DNA from: Streptomyces tailanensis
GTDB taxonomy: Bacteria; Actinomycetota; Actinomycetes; Streptomycetales; Streptomycetaceae
DNA length: 64,000 nucleotides
Reading direction: 5' to 3'
Assembly (NCBI RefSeq): GCF_008386495.1
Contig: NZ_VTHJ01000005.1
Coordinates: 146,924 to 210,923 of the forward strand
The notes under the pieces were generated by a model, which saw only the letters and a program-made list of their open reading frames with translations, searched no databases and was not told the origin of the DNA. Position numbers and translations under genes: made by a program. Within the stretch, counting starts at the first letter, position 1; every line of letters starts with the position of its first letter. Below, piece by piece: positions 1 to 8,775 of this stretch.

Positions 1-21
1 CGAGTAATGGCCCCGTCTTGA

Positions 22-588
22 CTGATCCGTTCTCTCATCCAGCTCGGCGGGCTCTCCGTCGCCCGCACCCGTGAAGTGCTCGAAGCCGTCGACCGTCCAC
101 TGGATGCGTTCGAGACTCTGGGCGTCGCCCACGACGCACTGCCCGTGCCCTCCGCAGAAACGAACGGGAAGGGCGGCGCGGACAGCGAGGACGGTCCCGG
201 AGCGGAGAGCGCCGCCGACGAGGCTGTACCGGGCGCAGCCGCCGCGAGGGTCGAGGCTCTCATCGAGAACATGGGCTGGCGGATCTCCGACGCGTCACCG
301 CACCGCCCCGCACTCGCCGAAAGTCTCGCCGCACTGAGCCGCCTCGGCACCGACTACACGGCCGACGACCTCATCCCCTACGCACAGCTCGCCACCTCCA
401 CCGCCGATTTGGACTTCGCGCAGTTCGAGGGGATCGAGGACCGCATCGCCCTCGCCGAGCGGGCGGTGGTCCTCACCGTGCTGTTCGAGCCGGTCGTCCG
501 GCTGCTACGGCGCCTGGCCCAGGAGGACGCGAACCACCGTCGCCATGATCGCCGTGCGTGCGGGCGGGGCGAGCATCCGGAAGAGTGA
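22..588 (+). pseudogene. MerR-family regulator, 5'-truncated remnant
   Basis: The open frame starts right after an in-frame TGA at 19-21. It reads LIRSLIQLGGLSVARTREVL, which resembles the second half of a MerR winged-helix domain, followed by an Ala/Glu-rich linker and a helical C-terminal region rich in Leu and Arg. The few codons before the TGA do not resemble the preceding part of a MerR domain, so the N-terminal helix-turn-helix seems lost by rearrangement rather than only cut by the window edge. No ligand can be inferred. It converges on the MMPL exporter gene. Confidence 0.6.
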
Positions 589-637
589 GTCCACGGCACT
601 GCACCGCCGACAACCCCCGCTCGCAACGGCAGCGAGG

Positions 638-668
638 GCCGAAGTGCCTCGGGTGAAGGCACTTCGGC
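638..668. terminator. Bidirectional hairpin terminator
   Basis: A perfect 12-bp inverted repeat (GCCGAAGTGCCT at 638-649, complement at 657-668) encloses a 7-nt loop. It lies between the convergent MerR remnant and the MMPL gene. Confidence 0.7.
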
Positions 669-681
669 CTCTCGGGAGGGT

Positions 682-2868
682 TCAGCCCGCGGCGACGGGG
701 ACCCGCTCGTCGGCGGTGTCGTCGGCCGGCATGTCGGTCTCCTTGATGCCGAACCGGTCGTAGAAGCGGGCCAGCGGGCCCGGAGCCCACCAGGCCGCTC
801 TGCCCAGCAGTCTCATGACGGCCGTCCCCAGCAGGACGCGCACCACCAGCACGTCCACCAGGACCGCGAACACCATGCCGACGCCGAAGAGCTTGATGGT
901 CAGCACATCGCTCATCCCGATCGCCGCCAGCGGCACGCACATCAGCAGCGCCGCGCTCACGACCAGGCGCCCGATGGACTGCAGCCCGGACGCCACGGCC
1001 TCCGTGCTGTCGCCCGACTTGTCGTACTGCTCCCGCATCCGGGACACCAGGAACACCTCGTAGTCCATGGAGAGTCCGAAGATCAGCGCGAACAGCATGA
1101 TCGGCATGTTGGGCTCGATGTTGCCCGTCGGATCGAAGCCGAGCAGGTGGTGCAGATGGCCGTCCTGGAAGATCCAGACCAGGACCCCGAAGGTCGCGGT
1201 CAGCGACAGCAGGTTCATCGCGATGGCCTTCAGCGGCAGCAGCACCGAGCCGAACGCGAGGAACAGCAGGACGTACGTGATCACCGCGATGTAGAGCAGC
1301 ATCCACGGCAGGGTCTCGCCCAGTGCGTCCAGAGTGTCGTCGTAGACCGCCGACTCACCGCCGAAGTAGGCCCGGGCGCCCGGCGGTTCAGGGACGTCCT
1401 TGAGCCGGTTCACCAGGTCGCGCGCGTGAGTCGAGATGGGATTGCCGTCGAACGTGACCGACACCCGGGCCGTGGCGCCCTCGACTCCGGTGATCCGGGC
1501 GCTCGTGGTGCCCTCGGTGGCGCCGAGCCGCTCGGCGTACGCCCTCAGCGCCGCGCCCTGCTCCTTCGAGGCCCCGTCGGACTTCAGCACGAGCAGCGAG
1601 TCGATGGACTTCACCGCGTCGCCGTCGAAGTCGTGCTCCATGCCGTTGAAGACCTGGCGGCCCTCGGAGCTGCTCGGCAGCTGCTGCGCGTTGATGGAAC
1701 CGAACTCGATCTTGGAGAACGGCAGGGCGAGCGTCAGCAGCAGGCCCACCGCGCCCACCACCACGACCCATCGCCGCCGCATCAGGCCGTGCCCGAACCG
1801 GTACCAGGCGCCCTCGCCCGCCGCCGTCGGGCGCGCGGCCTTCTTGCGGCGGCGCAGTGGGAAGGCGTTGACCTTCGGTCCCATGACGGCGAGCAGCGCG
1901 GGCAGCGCGACCAGGGAGAAGAGCACCGCCAGCAGGACCGCGGCCACACCGCCGTACGACATCGACTTCAGGAATGTCGACGGGAAGAGGGTCAGGCCGG
2001 CCAGCGCCGCCGCGACCGTGGTGCCGGAGATCACCACGGTGCGCCCGGCCGTGGCGAGGGTGCGCCCGATCGCCTCTTCGCCGGAGTAGCCGGCCTCAAG
2101 TTCCTCGCGGTAGCGGCTCACGATCAGCAGGCCGTAGTCGATGGCGACCGCGAGACCCAGGATCGTGACCAGGCTCATGGAGAACACGGACACGTCGGTG
2201 ATGTTCGCGATGGTCCGCAGGACGGCCATCGACCCGAGGATGGAGAGCACGCCGACGATCAGCGGGAGGAAGGCCGCGGTGAGACCGCCGAACACGACCA
2301 GCAGGAGCAGGAAGAGCACGGGGGCCGAGATGATCTCCGCGGTTCTCAGGTCGTGTTCGATCTTCTCACTCGCCTGGTGGCCGGTGGGCACCGTTCCGCC
2401 CTGCAGGGTCTGAAGGCCAGGTGCCGGGATCTTGTCCTTGACCGCCTCGTACGCGTCCTCCTTGGCCTTCTCGCTGCTGCCGTGGAGGTTCAGGGCGACG
2501 TAGGTGGCGTGCCGGTCGTAACTGACCTGCGCCGGCATCTTGGTCGCCCAGAAGTCCAGGTAGCCGGTCACCTCCGACTTCGGCAGGGATTCCAACTGCT
2601 TGACGACCGCCTGCTGGAAGGACGGGTCGTCGACGGTGCGGTCCTTGTCGCGGTAGACGATCACCGCGTCGGGTGTCCGCTGCGGGAACGCCTTCTCAGC
2701 GATGCGGGCCGCGCGCACGCTGTCCGAGCCGGGGTCCTGGAAGCCGAGCGGTGTCAGGGAGCCGAAGACTCCGGCACCGTAGGCCCCGGACAGGACGGCG
2801 AACAGCATGGTCAGCATCAGCAGAGGCTTTCGCCTGCGGTGGAGCAGACGCCCAAACCCCTCAAACAT
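682..2868 (-). CDS. MMPL-family (RND) membrane exporter
   Basis: A 728-aa proton-driven exporter of the MMPL group, typically moving lipids or hydrophobic drugs across the membrane. It has the usual plan: an N-terminal membrane helix, a large outer domain (about residues 40-170), a bundle of helices, a second outer domain (about 395-510) and a second bundle. The family signature with an Asp-Tyr pair inside a helix appears twice, as AIDYGLLIVSR (about 242) and GLSMDYEVFLVSR (about 598). The start at 2868 is chosen over an upstream in-frame codon because AGGAGA sits a few bases before this ATG and the protein then begins MFEGFGRLL. It is divergent from a TetR gene, with operator-like dyads between them, so it is probably repressed until a substrate binds TetR. 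The substrate is unknown. Confidence 0.93.
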   Translation of the reverse strand: MFEGFGRLLHRRRKPLLMLTMLFAVLSGAYGAGVFGSLTPLGFQDPGSDSVRAARIAEKAFPQRTPDAVIVYRDKDRTVDDPSFQQAVVKQLESLPKSEVTGYLDFWATKMPAQVSYDRHATYVALNLHGSSEKAKEDAYEAVKDKIPAPGLQTLQGGTVPTGHQASEKIEHDLRTAEIISAPVLFLLLLVVFGGLTAAFLPLIVGVLSILGSMAVLRTIANITDVSVFSMSLVTILGLAVAIDYGLLIVSRYREELEAGYSGEEAIGRTLATAGRTVVISGTTVAAALAGLTLFPSTFLKSMSYGGVAAVLLAVLFSLVALPALLAVMGPKVNAFPLRRRKKAARPTAAGEGAWYRFGHGLMRRRWVVVVGAVGLLLTLALPFSKIEFGSINAQQLPSSSEGRQVFNGMEHDFDGDAVKSIDSLLVLKSDGASKEQGAALRAYAERLGATEGTTSARITGVEGATARVSVTFDGNPISTHARDLVNRLKDVPEPPGARAYFGGESAVYDDTLDALGETLPWMLLYIAVITYVLLFLAFGSVLLPLKAIAMNLLSLTATFGVLVWIFQDGHLHHLLGFDPTGNIEPNMPIMLFALIFGLSMDYEVFLVSRMREQYDKSGDSTEAVASGLQSIGRLVVSAALLMCVPLAAIGMSDVLTIKLFGVGMVFAVLVDVLVVRVLLGTAVMRLLGRAAWWAPGPLARFYDRFGIKETDMPADDTADERVPVAAG

Positions 2869-2934
2869 GACTTCTCCTAGATCGTTAGCCAGCGCCGGGC
2901 AGGACCGCCTGAAGGTCGGCGCCGAACGAACCGT

Positions 2935-2967
2935 AACAGCGTTTTTATTGCTCGACGCAACGCTGTT
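2935..2967. promoter_or_regulatory. Probable TetR operator pair upstream of the MMPL gene
   Basis: AACAGCGTT (2935-2943) and its exact reverse complement AACGCTGTT (2959-2967) stand 24 bp apart. The second half sits inside a wider dyad GCAACnnnGTTGC (2957-2969). The site lies about 65-100 bp upstream of the MMPL start. Confidence 0.55.
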
Positions 2968-3106
2968 GCACACCTCTCATTCAGAGAGTGGTCAAGCCCC
3001 TCAGCCCTGACCTGCCCATATGCAAGAGGAGCTCGTTCGGAAGCGGCGGGTCCTGACGCGGGACGGAGCGGACGAAAACAAGCAAAGGCGATACCGGGAA
3101 GCATTC

Positions 3107-3124
3107 GTAACGGCGTTGTAATAT
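3107..3124 (+). promoter_or_regulatory. Third operator copy over the tetR promoter
   Basis: GTAACGGCGTT (3107-3117) repeats the GTAACAGCGTT of 2933-2943 with one change. TAATAT (3119-3124) resembles a -10 box 10 bp before the tetR ATG, so the tetR transcript may be leaderless. The arrangement fits autorepression. Confidence 0.45.
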
Positions 3125-3133
3125 GATGGGGCC

Positions 3134-3769
3134 ATGGCCAGGCTCAAGACACATGACGAAGCACTCCGGCTCCGGCTCCTGCATCGCGCGGCCGCCACGG
3201 TCTTCGACCGCGGCACTGCCGCGCTGAGCCTGCGACAGCTCGCTGCGGACGTGAAGACCTCGACCACGGCGGTCTACTCGCTGTTCGGCAACAAGGCGGG
3301 CCTGCTCAGGAGCCTGTACGAGGAGGCGGCGCGGCTCTTCGTCGCACGCCTGGCAGCCATCCGCCCGACGGACGACCCGGCCGGCGACGTGATCCGACTT
3401 GGGCTCGTCTATCGCGAATACGCCATCGCCAACCCGCATCTCTACGCGATCCTCTTCTCCGACCGCAGCGTCCAGTGCCCGTCCGAGTCGGAGTCGGAGA
3501 GGCCGCCTGAGGCCATCGAGACCTACCGGCCCCTCGTCGACGCCGTGCGGCGCGGACAGCAGGCAGGGCAGTTCAGTTCGGAGTCCGACCCGGAGGTCAT
3601 CGCGCTGTCGGTCTGGGGAACGGCCCATGGCCTGGTGTCCCTGGTGCTGTCGGGGAACGAGCCGCCAGGGCTCGCGGTCGCCGACTGCTATGAGCGGGCC
3701 CTGGGGGTATTGGTAGCGGGGTGGCGAGAGAGCAAGGGGAAGGTTCAGGGATTCGCGGACGTGCCGTGA
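3134..3769 (+). CDS. TetR/AcrR-family transcriptional regulator
   Basis: A 211-aa protein with an N-terminal TetR helix-turn-helix (about residues 12-55, including LSLRQLAADVKTSTTAVYSL) and a C-terminal ligand domain (about 75-200) of the WHG/TetR_C type (REYAIANPHLYAILF). It is divergent from the MMPL exporter and is the obvious candidate for its local repressor, acting through the 9-bp dyads in the shared intergenic region. There is little Shine-Dalgarno signal before ATG 3134, and a -10-like box lies 10 bp upstream. Confidence 0.9.
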   Translation: MARLKTHDEALRLRLLHRAAATVFDRGTAALSLRQLAADVKTSTTAVYSLFGNKAGLLRSLYEEAARLFVARLAAIRPTDDPAGDVIRLGLVYREYAIANPHLYAILFSDRSVQCPSESESERPPEAIETYRPLVDAVRRGQQAGQFSSESDPEVIALSVWGTAHGLVSLVLSGNEPPGLAVADCYERALGVLVAGWRESKGKVQGFADVP

Positions 3770-3975
3770 GCCCGGAGCCGGTACCGCTTCGGGCCTGAAC
3801 GTACGGTCCAGCGGGACCCTTTCGGGTCGCGACCCACGAGGTGGCAAATGAGTCCCCGCTGCCTTGGCCGGTCGGGCTTGGGGGACACTGGGCGGACTCG
3901 GCGGGCTGCGGGCGGTCACGTACCGCTGTGCCGCAGACTGGCACCGATCACTTGACCGACCAGGAGATGGATTTC

Positions 3976-4809
3976 ATGGCTGACCGGCCTTTGACGCTGA
4001 TGGCAGTGCACGCCCACCCGGACGACGAGGCTACGGGAACAGGGGGTGTCCTCGCTCGTTATGCGGCGGAGGGCATCCGCACGGTGCTCGTCACGTGTAC
4101 CGACGGTGGCTGCGGTGACGGTCCGGGGGGTGCCAAGCCGGGCGACCCCGGGCATGATCCGGCTGCCGTTGCCGTGATCCGTCGAGGCGAGCTCGAAGCG
4201 AGCTGTGACGTCCTGGGGGTCGGTCATCTTGAGCTGCTCGGGTACGCCGACTCCGGGATGATGGGCTGGCCGGCCAACACCGCGCCTGGATCGTTCTGGA
4301 GTACGCCTGTGGATGAGGCAGCCGCTCGGCTGGCCGAACTGATGCTGCGGTACCAGCCTGATGTCGTCGTGACCTACGACGAGAACGGGTTCTACGGCCA
4401 CCCCGATCACATACAGGCGAACCGGATCACGCTGGCAGCGCTGTCGCTGACCGGGATGGCGTCGAAGGTGTACTGGACGACGGCGCCGCGCTCGATGATG
4501 AAGGAGTTCGGGCAGATCATGCGCGAGTTCGGCGCGGAGTGGGAGGAGCCGGATCCGTCCGAGGCCGGAGAGGGGCCCGAAATCGGCCTGCCCGACGAGG
4601 AGATCACCACGTGGGTGGACACCACCGACTTCGGCAGCCAGAAGTTCGACGCACTGGCCGCGCATGCCAGCCAGGGTGAGAACATCTTCTTCCTGCGGAT
4701 GGGCAAGGAGAGGTTCACACAACTCATGGGCGTGGAGACGTTCGTCCGGGTCCACGACACCACCGGCGCGCCCCTGCCCGAGAACGACCTCTTCGCCGGC
4801 CTGCGCTGA
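3976..4809 (+). CDS. PIG-L family LmbE-like deacetylase (mycothiol-type)
   Basis: A 277-aa zinc-dependent N-deacetylase or amidase. The family zinc motif AHPDDEATGTGG is at about residues 13-24, and the third ligand lies in YGHPDHIQ (about 140). In actinomycetes this family includes MshB, which deacetylates GlcNAc-inositol in mycothiol synthesis, and Mca, which cleaves mycothiol conjugates. The length and the GFYGHPDHIQA segment suit that group, but which of the two it is cannot be decided by eye. ATG 3976 is preferred because AGGAG lies at 3962-3966; the frame is open back to 3841 without family-like sequence. No partner gene lies beside it. Confidence 0.85.
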   Translation: MADRPLTLMAVHAHPDDEATGTGGVLARYAAEGIRTVLVTCTDGGCGDGPGGAKPGDPGHDPAAVAVIRRGELEASCDVLGVGHLELLGYADSGMMGWPANTAPGSFWSTPVDEAAARLAELMLRYQPDVVVTYDENGFYGHPDHIQANRITLAALSLTGMASKVYWTTAPRSMMKEFGQIMREFGAEWEEPDPSEAGEGPEIGLPDEEITTWVDTTDFGSQKFDALAAHASQGENIFFLRMGKERFTQLMGVETFVRVHDTTGAPLPENDLFAGLR

Positions 4810-4874
4810 GCTGCGGTCGCGGCCGTCCCTGGGACACACGGAGAACCGCAGCCTGTACACGTCGCACCCCGAGC

Positions 4875-5024
4875 CTGGTCTCCCAAGAGGACGACTCCTG
4901 GCCGCACCCCGGCAAGGTCACCGACCTCTTCGAGCGGCTCGCCGCCTCCGGTCTCCCGCCCGTCCGGCCGCACGACCTCCGGCACGGTGCGGCCACCTTC
5001 ATGCTCGCTGCCGACGTCGTCGGA
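4875..5024 (+). pseudogene. Tyrosine recombinase (phage-type integrase) C-terminal fragment
   Basis: About 50 codons read like the catalytic end of a tyrosine recombinase: PHPGKVTDLFERLAASGLPP, then RPHDLRHGAATFMLAA, which carries the conserved His-x-x-Arg box. Both the start of the enzyme and the final Tyr nucleophile are missing. The match stops at about 5024, where a reverse-transcriptase fragment begins on the other strand, so an insertion or rearrangement probably broke the gene. Confidence 0.7.
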
Positions 5025-5595
5025 GCCCTCTTCAAGGCGGACGACGCGCGTGCTGTCCTCGTTGAAGGCCAGTCCCCTCGGCGCCAGCCACACCGTGAGC
5101 TGCTGCTTGACCTGTCGGGCCTGTTCCTCGCTGACGCACAAAGCCACCAGATCGTCGGCATAACGGATCACCACGGGGGTGCCCGGCTCCAACCCACCGG
5201 CGTGCCTCATCCCATCAGGGAGGTACCGGCCCCCGGCGGCTTCATGCAGCCCATGCAGGGCGACGTTCAACACCGTCGGGCTGATAAGCCCGCCTTGTGG
5301 AGCCCTCGCCTCGGTCGAGGTGAGCTGTTCACGCTCGACCACGCCCGACTTCAGCCACTGCTTGATCTGTTCCCTCGGGGAATGTGCCGAGCTGACGGAG
5401 AAGATGCCCTGGTCGATGCGGTCGAACACCCCTGCCAGATCCGCGTCGAGACTCCACCGGCGGTGCGGGTTCTTGCCCCCGACCGCAGTGAAGATCGCCT
5501 CGATGGCGTCATGGCAGCCACGGTCGGGCCGAAAGCCGTACGACTTCGACTCGAACCGTGCCTCCGACTCGGGTGCCGGCGCGTTGAGGGCGTCG
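5018..5595 (-). pseudogene. Group II intron reverse transcriptase (LtrA-like) fragment
   Basis: The minus-strand frame carries group II intron RT blocks in order: SYGFRPDRGCHDAIEAI, the Asp-bearing block LDADLAGVFDRID, the PQGGLISPTVLNVALHG block, and the catalytic YADD at 5162-5151, ending with FNEDSTRVVRLEEG. The N-terminal domain, maturase domain X and endonuclease are absent, and the reading then runs antisense through the integrase scrap. It is a relic of about 190 codons. No intron RNA domains V/VI could be identified around it. Confidence 0.75.
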
Positions 5596-5774
5596 AGTTG
5601 CACGGGGACAACGGTCTGACCGATATCGACCGCATCGCCGCGCACTGCACCGGCAAGCCCTGCCCCGACCGGTTCCGCGCCCGGGGCAGCGCCCGGGCCG
5701 GGGGGTGCCCGCTGCACGGCTGGGGTGCGCTCTGATCCAGCGACCAGGCGGCCGCCTGACGCGGGCCGGAGAGG

Positions 5775-6932
5775 TCACACGAGCCTGACCGGCCCGGCGT
5801 CGATCGGCAGTCGGACCAGGAGATAGGGCTTGCGGCGCAGGTCCTTGCCCTCGTGGAAGGGCGACAGCCGGTTGAGCTGGTTGGCGATGGCGTACAGGTG
5901 CCGGTCCGAGGCGACGGACAGGGTGTCGACCCAGAGCAGTTCGCGTCCCTGAGCGAGGGTCCGGTAGGTGCCGTTCGGGCTCCTGCGCCAGATCGCGTTA
6001 TGTTCCAGGTCGCCGCCGTAGAGCCGCCCCTTGTCGTCGCTCTCCAGGCCGTCGGCCATCGGCTTGAACCCGAGGTCCTCGACCGTCGCCGCCACCTCGG
6101 CGTCCGTGGCGTCCGGGTCGGCGAGGGCGTCGGTGGACACGCTGTGCAGTCGGCGGCTGGACAGCGGGTAGTAGTAGAGGCGCGTGCCGTCGGCGCTGAG
6201 AGCGATGCCGTCGGAGCCGGTCTCGTAGTACGTGGGCTCGCCGCCCGCGGGGCGGACCATGAAGGGCTGGCCCTCGATGACGGGAAGGAACTGCTTGTCC
6301 GGGAGTGCCGAGGAGTGCCCGGTCAGTCGCCGCCAGGAGCGGCCCATGGCGAGGTCGACCACGATGATGCCGTTGGAGCCGCCCGAGTCGGTGATGAAGG
6401 CCATGCCCTCGGCGCCGCGCCGCAGGTCGAAGCGCACGTCGTTGGGGTAGCCGTTCGCCGGCACCACCTCGGGCGGAAAGAGGATCTTCCATACGATCCG
6501 GTCGGTGCGCAGGTCGACCGCCACGAGCTTGGGACCGCCGTAGGAGGACCCGGCGAACCCCGGGCTTCCGGTGTCGAGGATCCACAGCCGGTCGGCCGGG
6601 TCGACGACGACGCTCTGCACCGACTGGAAGTGCCCGGCCAGGTCTGAGGCATCCTGCCGGTTCACCTCGGCGTCGGGGTAGGCCACCGGCTTCCCGCCCC
6701 GCAGTTCGGCGACGGTGAACGGGACATCGTCGCCCCAGCGGGGAAAGTTGACGAAGACCCGGCCGCGGCGCGAGACGGTGACACCCGTCGGCATCGCGCC
6801 CCAGAAGCGGGCAACGACCTCGTAGTGACCGGCTGTTGAACCGGAGGGGGAGGCGGAGGCGTAGTCGGGTCCGGCGAGTTGGGTGGCGGCCAGCGACGCG
6901 GTGGTCGCTGTAAGGAACGTACGTCGCTTCAT
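5775..6932 (-). CDS. Major royal jelly / yellow-like secreted protein
   Basis: A 385-aa protein with a signal peptide beginning MKRRTFLTATTASLAA. The RRxFL pattern suggests Tat export, with likely cleavage near ASA-SP. The body looks like an MRJP/yellow beta-propeller: WILDTGSPG, GPKLVAVDLRTDRIVWKILF, GYPNDVRFDL, DGIALSADGTRLYYYPLSSR, and DTLSVASDRHLYAIANQLNR. Bacterial members are thought to bind small ligands or act as lactonase-like enzymes; no catalytic role is certain. AGGAG stands 8 bp before the ATG. It is isolated between mobile-element remnants. Confidence 0.85.
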   Translation of the reverse strand: MKRRTFLTATTASLAATQLAGPDYASASPSGSTAGHYEVVARFWGAMPTGVTVSRRGRVFVNFPRWGDDVPFTVAELRGGKPVAYPDAEVNRQDASDLAGHFQSVQSVVVDPADRLWILDTGSPGFAGSSYGGPKLVAVDLRTDRIVWKILFPPEVVPANGYPNDVRFDLRRGAEGMAFITDSGGSNGIIVVDLAMGRSWRRLTGHSSALPDKQFLPVIEGQPFMVRPAGGEPTYYETGSDGIALSADGTRLYYYPLSSRRLHSVSTDALADPDATDAEVAATVEDLGFKPMADGLESDDKGRLYGGDLEHNAIWRRSPNGTYRTLAQGRELLWVDTLSVASDRHLYAIANQLNRLSPFHEGKDLRRKPYLLVRLPIDAGPVRLV

Positions 6933-7103
6933 GGGCGCGTCTCCTGTTGGGTCAAGTTGCTGGAAAGCGCGGCGAGTTGCCGCATCACATCGGCGCGTTG
7001 GGGGGGGATTGGCCGAACGTTGCCGTGGCCGGTGGAGGACGGTGCCTCCAGCAGCCGCTCTCGGGAGTCGGCTTCGCCCGTGTGGTCAGGGCGAGCCGGA
7101 GCC

Positions 7104-7203
7104 CACCTGGACGGCAGGTACCTCGTGCGTTCCTGCGACCTGAAGCTGTCCGCCGGGGACATCGCCTACGGCTGCCGCCAACTCCTGGAAGGGGAACGGG
7201 GCC
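7104..7203 (+). pseudogene. IS1634-type (IS4 superfamily) transposase scrap
   Basis: About 33 codons read HLDGRYLVRSCDLKLSAGDI and continue AYGCRQLLEGERG. This resembles the C-terminal catalytic stretch of IS1634-family transposases (DGKYLLR... then LSAEDIALGYKQLLEVER). Nothing else of an IS survives. The rest of 6933-7227 holds no gene I can support. Confidence 0.5.
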
Positions 7204-7227
7204 GAACGGCCAGTGGACCTGGTGCTC

Positions 7228-7746
7228 TCAGGTCCACCGGGCTGCCGGCCGGGTCTTCGCGACCATGCTGCGGTCCCCGAAGGTGACCATCGCGTGCACG
7301 GGTATGGTGCTGGCGCGCATGAGCGCCGCGAGGCCCCGGCGGCCCTGTTGGCGGGCGAGCTCCGGCCCCAGGGTGGTCATCAGGGCGGTGAGGGCCGGCA
7401 TCGGACGCCCGAAGAGCGTGATCTCCTTGATCTTTGCCTCGTCGTCGAGCCGCAGCAACTGCACCTCCTCGAACGACTGGGACCCCACCCGCGCCCGGTA
7501 GACCAGCGCGTACGCGTCGCCCTCGCCGGTCTGGGTGTGGTAGCGGACGTCCTTGACCGCCGTGAACGCCGAGGTCAGGAAGTCACGCAGCTGGTCAGAT
7601 CCCTCGAACCGGAACTGCTCGGTGAGCGGCGAGCTGAGCACGACGTCCCGGCTCAGGCAGGCGACCGCGGCGTCGACGTCACCGCGTTCCTCGGCGGAGC
7701 GCCATCTCGCGACGGTAGCGGCAGCGGAGTGCAGGGTCTCGGACAT
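7228..7746 (-). CDS. SnoaL-like / NTF2-fold protein
   Basis: A 172-aa protein beginning with the typical NTF2-like pattern TVARWRSAEERGDVDAAVAC and then FEGSDQLRDFLTSAF, with a small alpha+beta cone fold expected. Such proteins are cyclases, hydrolases or accessory ligand-binding proteins; no catalytic residues can be assigned here. GGGAGAG precedes the ATG. It lies 65 bp downstream of the SDR on the same strand and is probably cotranscribed with it. Confidence 0.75.
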   Translation of the reverse strand: MSETLHSAAATVARWRSAEERGDVDAAVACLSRDVVLSSPLTEQFRFEGSDQLRDFLTSAFTAVKDVRYHTQTGEGDAYALVYRARVGSQSFEEVQLLRLDDEAKIKEITLFGRPMPALTALMTTLGPELARQQGRRGLAALMRASTIPVHAMVTFGDRSMVAKTRPAARWT

Positions 7747-7811
7747 GGGTCTCTCCCGGTATCAACGGCGCGAACGGGTTTGTGGGTGGCGGAGTGCGCG
7801 GGTGGGGGGTG

Positions 7812-8627
7812 TCAGCCGGTGAGCTTGTTCATCGTGCGGATCTGCTTGTCCAGGACCCAGGCGGGAACGAAGCGGAGCATGCGTGCGCGTCCGGCCATGG
7901 GTCCGGCGGCGTAGCGCAGTTTCGGCTTGGTGTCGGTCGCTGCCGTGACGATCGCCTTGGCGACCACGGCCGGGTCGTCACCGCTCTTGATCGCCTCCGC
8001 CATCAGGCGGTCGAAGACGTGCCGCTGGTCGGCGTAGACCTGCAGGGGGGTGTCGGGCTTGGCGCTGTTGGCCTCGAATCCGGTGTTGGTGTAGGCGGGT
8101 TCGACCAGGAGCGAGCGGACGCCGTACTGCCGGACCTCGTGGTCCAGGGACTGGGAGTAGCCCTCGATGGCGTGCTTGGACGCGCCGTAGACGGCCATGT
8201 AGGGAGCGGGGATGAAACCCTGGACGGACGAGAGGTTGATGATGCGGCCGCGCCCCCGGGCGCGCATGTGCGGCAGGACCTCCTTCACCATGCGCATGAC
8301 CCCGAAGACGTTGATGTCGAAGACGCCCTGGGCCTGCGCGAGGGAGGTTTCCTCGGCCGCGCCGATCGAGCCGATGCCGGCGTTGTTGACCAGGACGTCG
8401 ATCCGCCCGAACCGCTCGATCACCTGCTGGACCACAGCGGTGACCGATTTGTCACTGACCACGTCGAGGTCGAAGAACGTCACACCCCGGAGCGGGGCGA
8501 CGCGCGAGGTGTCGCGGCCCGTGCCGGCCACCTCGAAACCCGCCGCGACCAGCGCGAGCGCGGTCTGCTTGCCGATGCCGGAGGAGGCACCCGTCACGAG
8601 GGCCACCGGCCGATTTGTCGTCATCAT
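7812..8627 (-). CDS. Short-chain dehydrogenase/reductase
   Basis: A 271-aa classical SDR. It has the cofactor loop TGASSGIGKQ (residues 12-21), NNAG (about 83), the catalytic Ser in NLSSVQG and YGASK carrying Tyr and Lys (about 150-154). The missing basic residue after the second strand leaves NAD or NADP preference open. Two adjacent ATGs (8627 and 8624) follow GGGAG; the longer in-frame extension to 8777 crosses the operators and is rejected. Two identical palindromes upstream imply tight control by a TetR protein whose probable gene, just divergent, is broken, so this operon may now be constitutive or controlled by a regulator elsewhere. Confidence 0.88.
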   Translation of the reverse strand: MMTTNRPVALVTGASSGIGKQTALALVAAGFEVAGTGRDTSRVAPLRGVTFFDLDVVSDKSVTAVVQQVIERFGRIDVLVNNAGIGSIGAAEETSLAQAQGVFDINVFGVMRMVKEVLPHMRARGRGRIINLSSVQGFIPAPYMAVYGASKHAIEGYSQSLDHEVRQYGVRSLLVEPAYTNTGFEANSAKPDTPLQVYADQRHVFDRLMAEAIKSGDDPAVVAKAIVTAATDTKPKLRYAAGPMAGRARMLRFVPAWVLDKQIRTMNKLTG

Positions 8628-8647
8628 GCACTCCCGAACACCAGAAG

Positions 8648-8692
8648 GAAACCGATCGGTTTCACCTTGCCTCACTGTAAACCGATCGGTTT
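8648..8692. promoter_or_regulatory. Two perfect TetR-type operator palindromes
   Basis: The 14-bp palindrome AAACCGATCGGTTT occurs at 8649-8662 (extended to 16 bp, 8648-8663) and again at 8679-8692. The centres are exactly 30 bp apart, nearly three helical turns. They lie just upstream of the SDR and between it and a broken divergent tetR. Confidence 0.85.
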
Positions 8693-8775
8693 CCAGTCCG
8701 CAAGCACAAACAGCGAACCGATCCCTCGCCGCGCCACCGGCCGACTTCAGGTTGAGTTGACCGGCGCCCGCCAAC

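Noticed and set aside
1147..2880. Long plus-strand open frame of 577 codons
   Set aside because: It is the antisense of the MMPL gene; the protein is low-complexity (Gln/Arg/Gly-rich) with no domain, as expected in high-GC DNA.
3841..3975. Longer start for the PIG-L deacetylase
   Set aside because: The added residues do not resemble the family, and AGGAG sits just before the internal ATG.
5018..5595. Functional group II intron
   Set aside because: RT lacks its N terminus, maturase and endonuclease regions, and no intron ends or ribozyme domains were seen.
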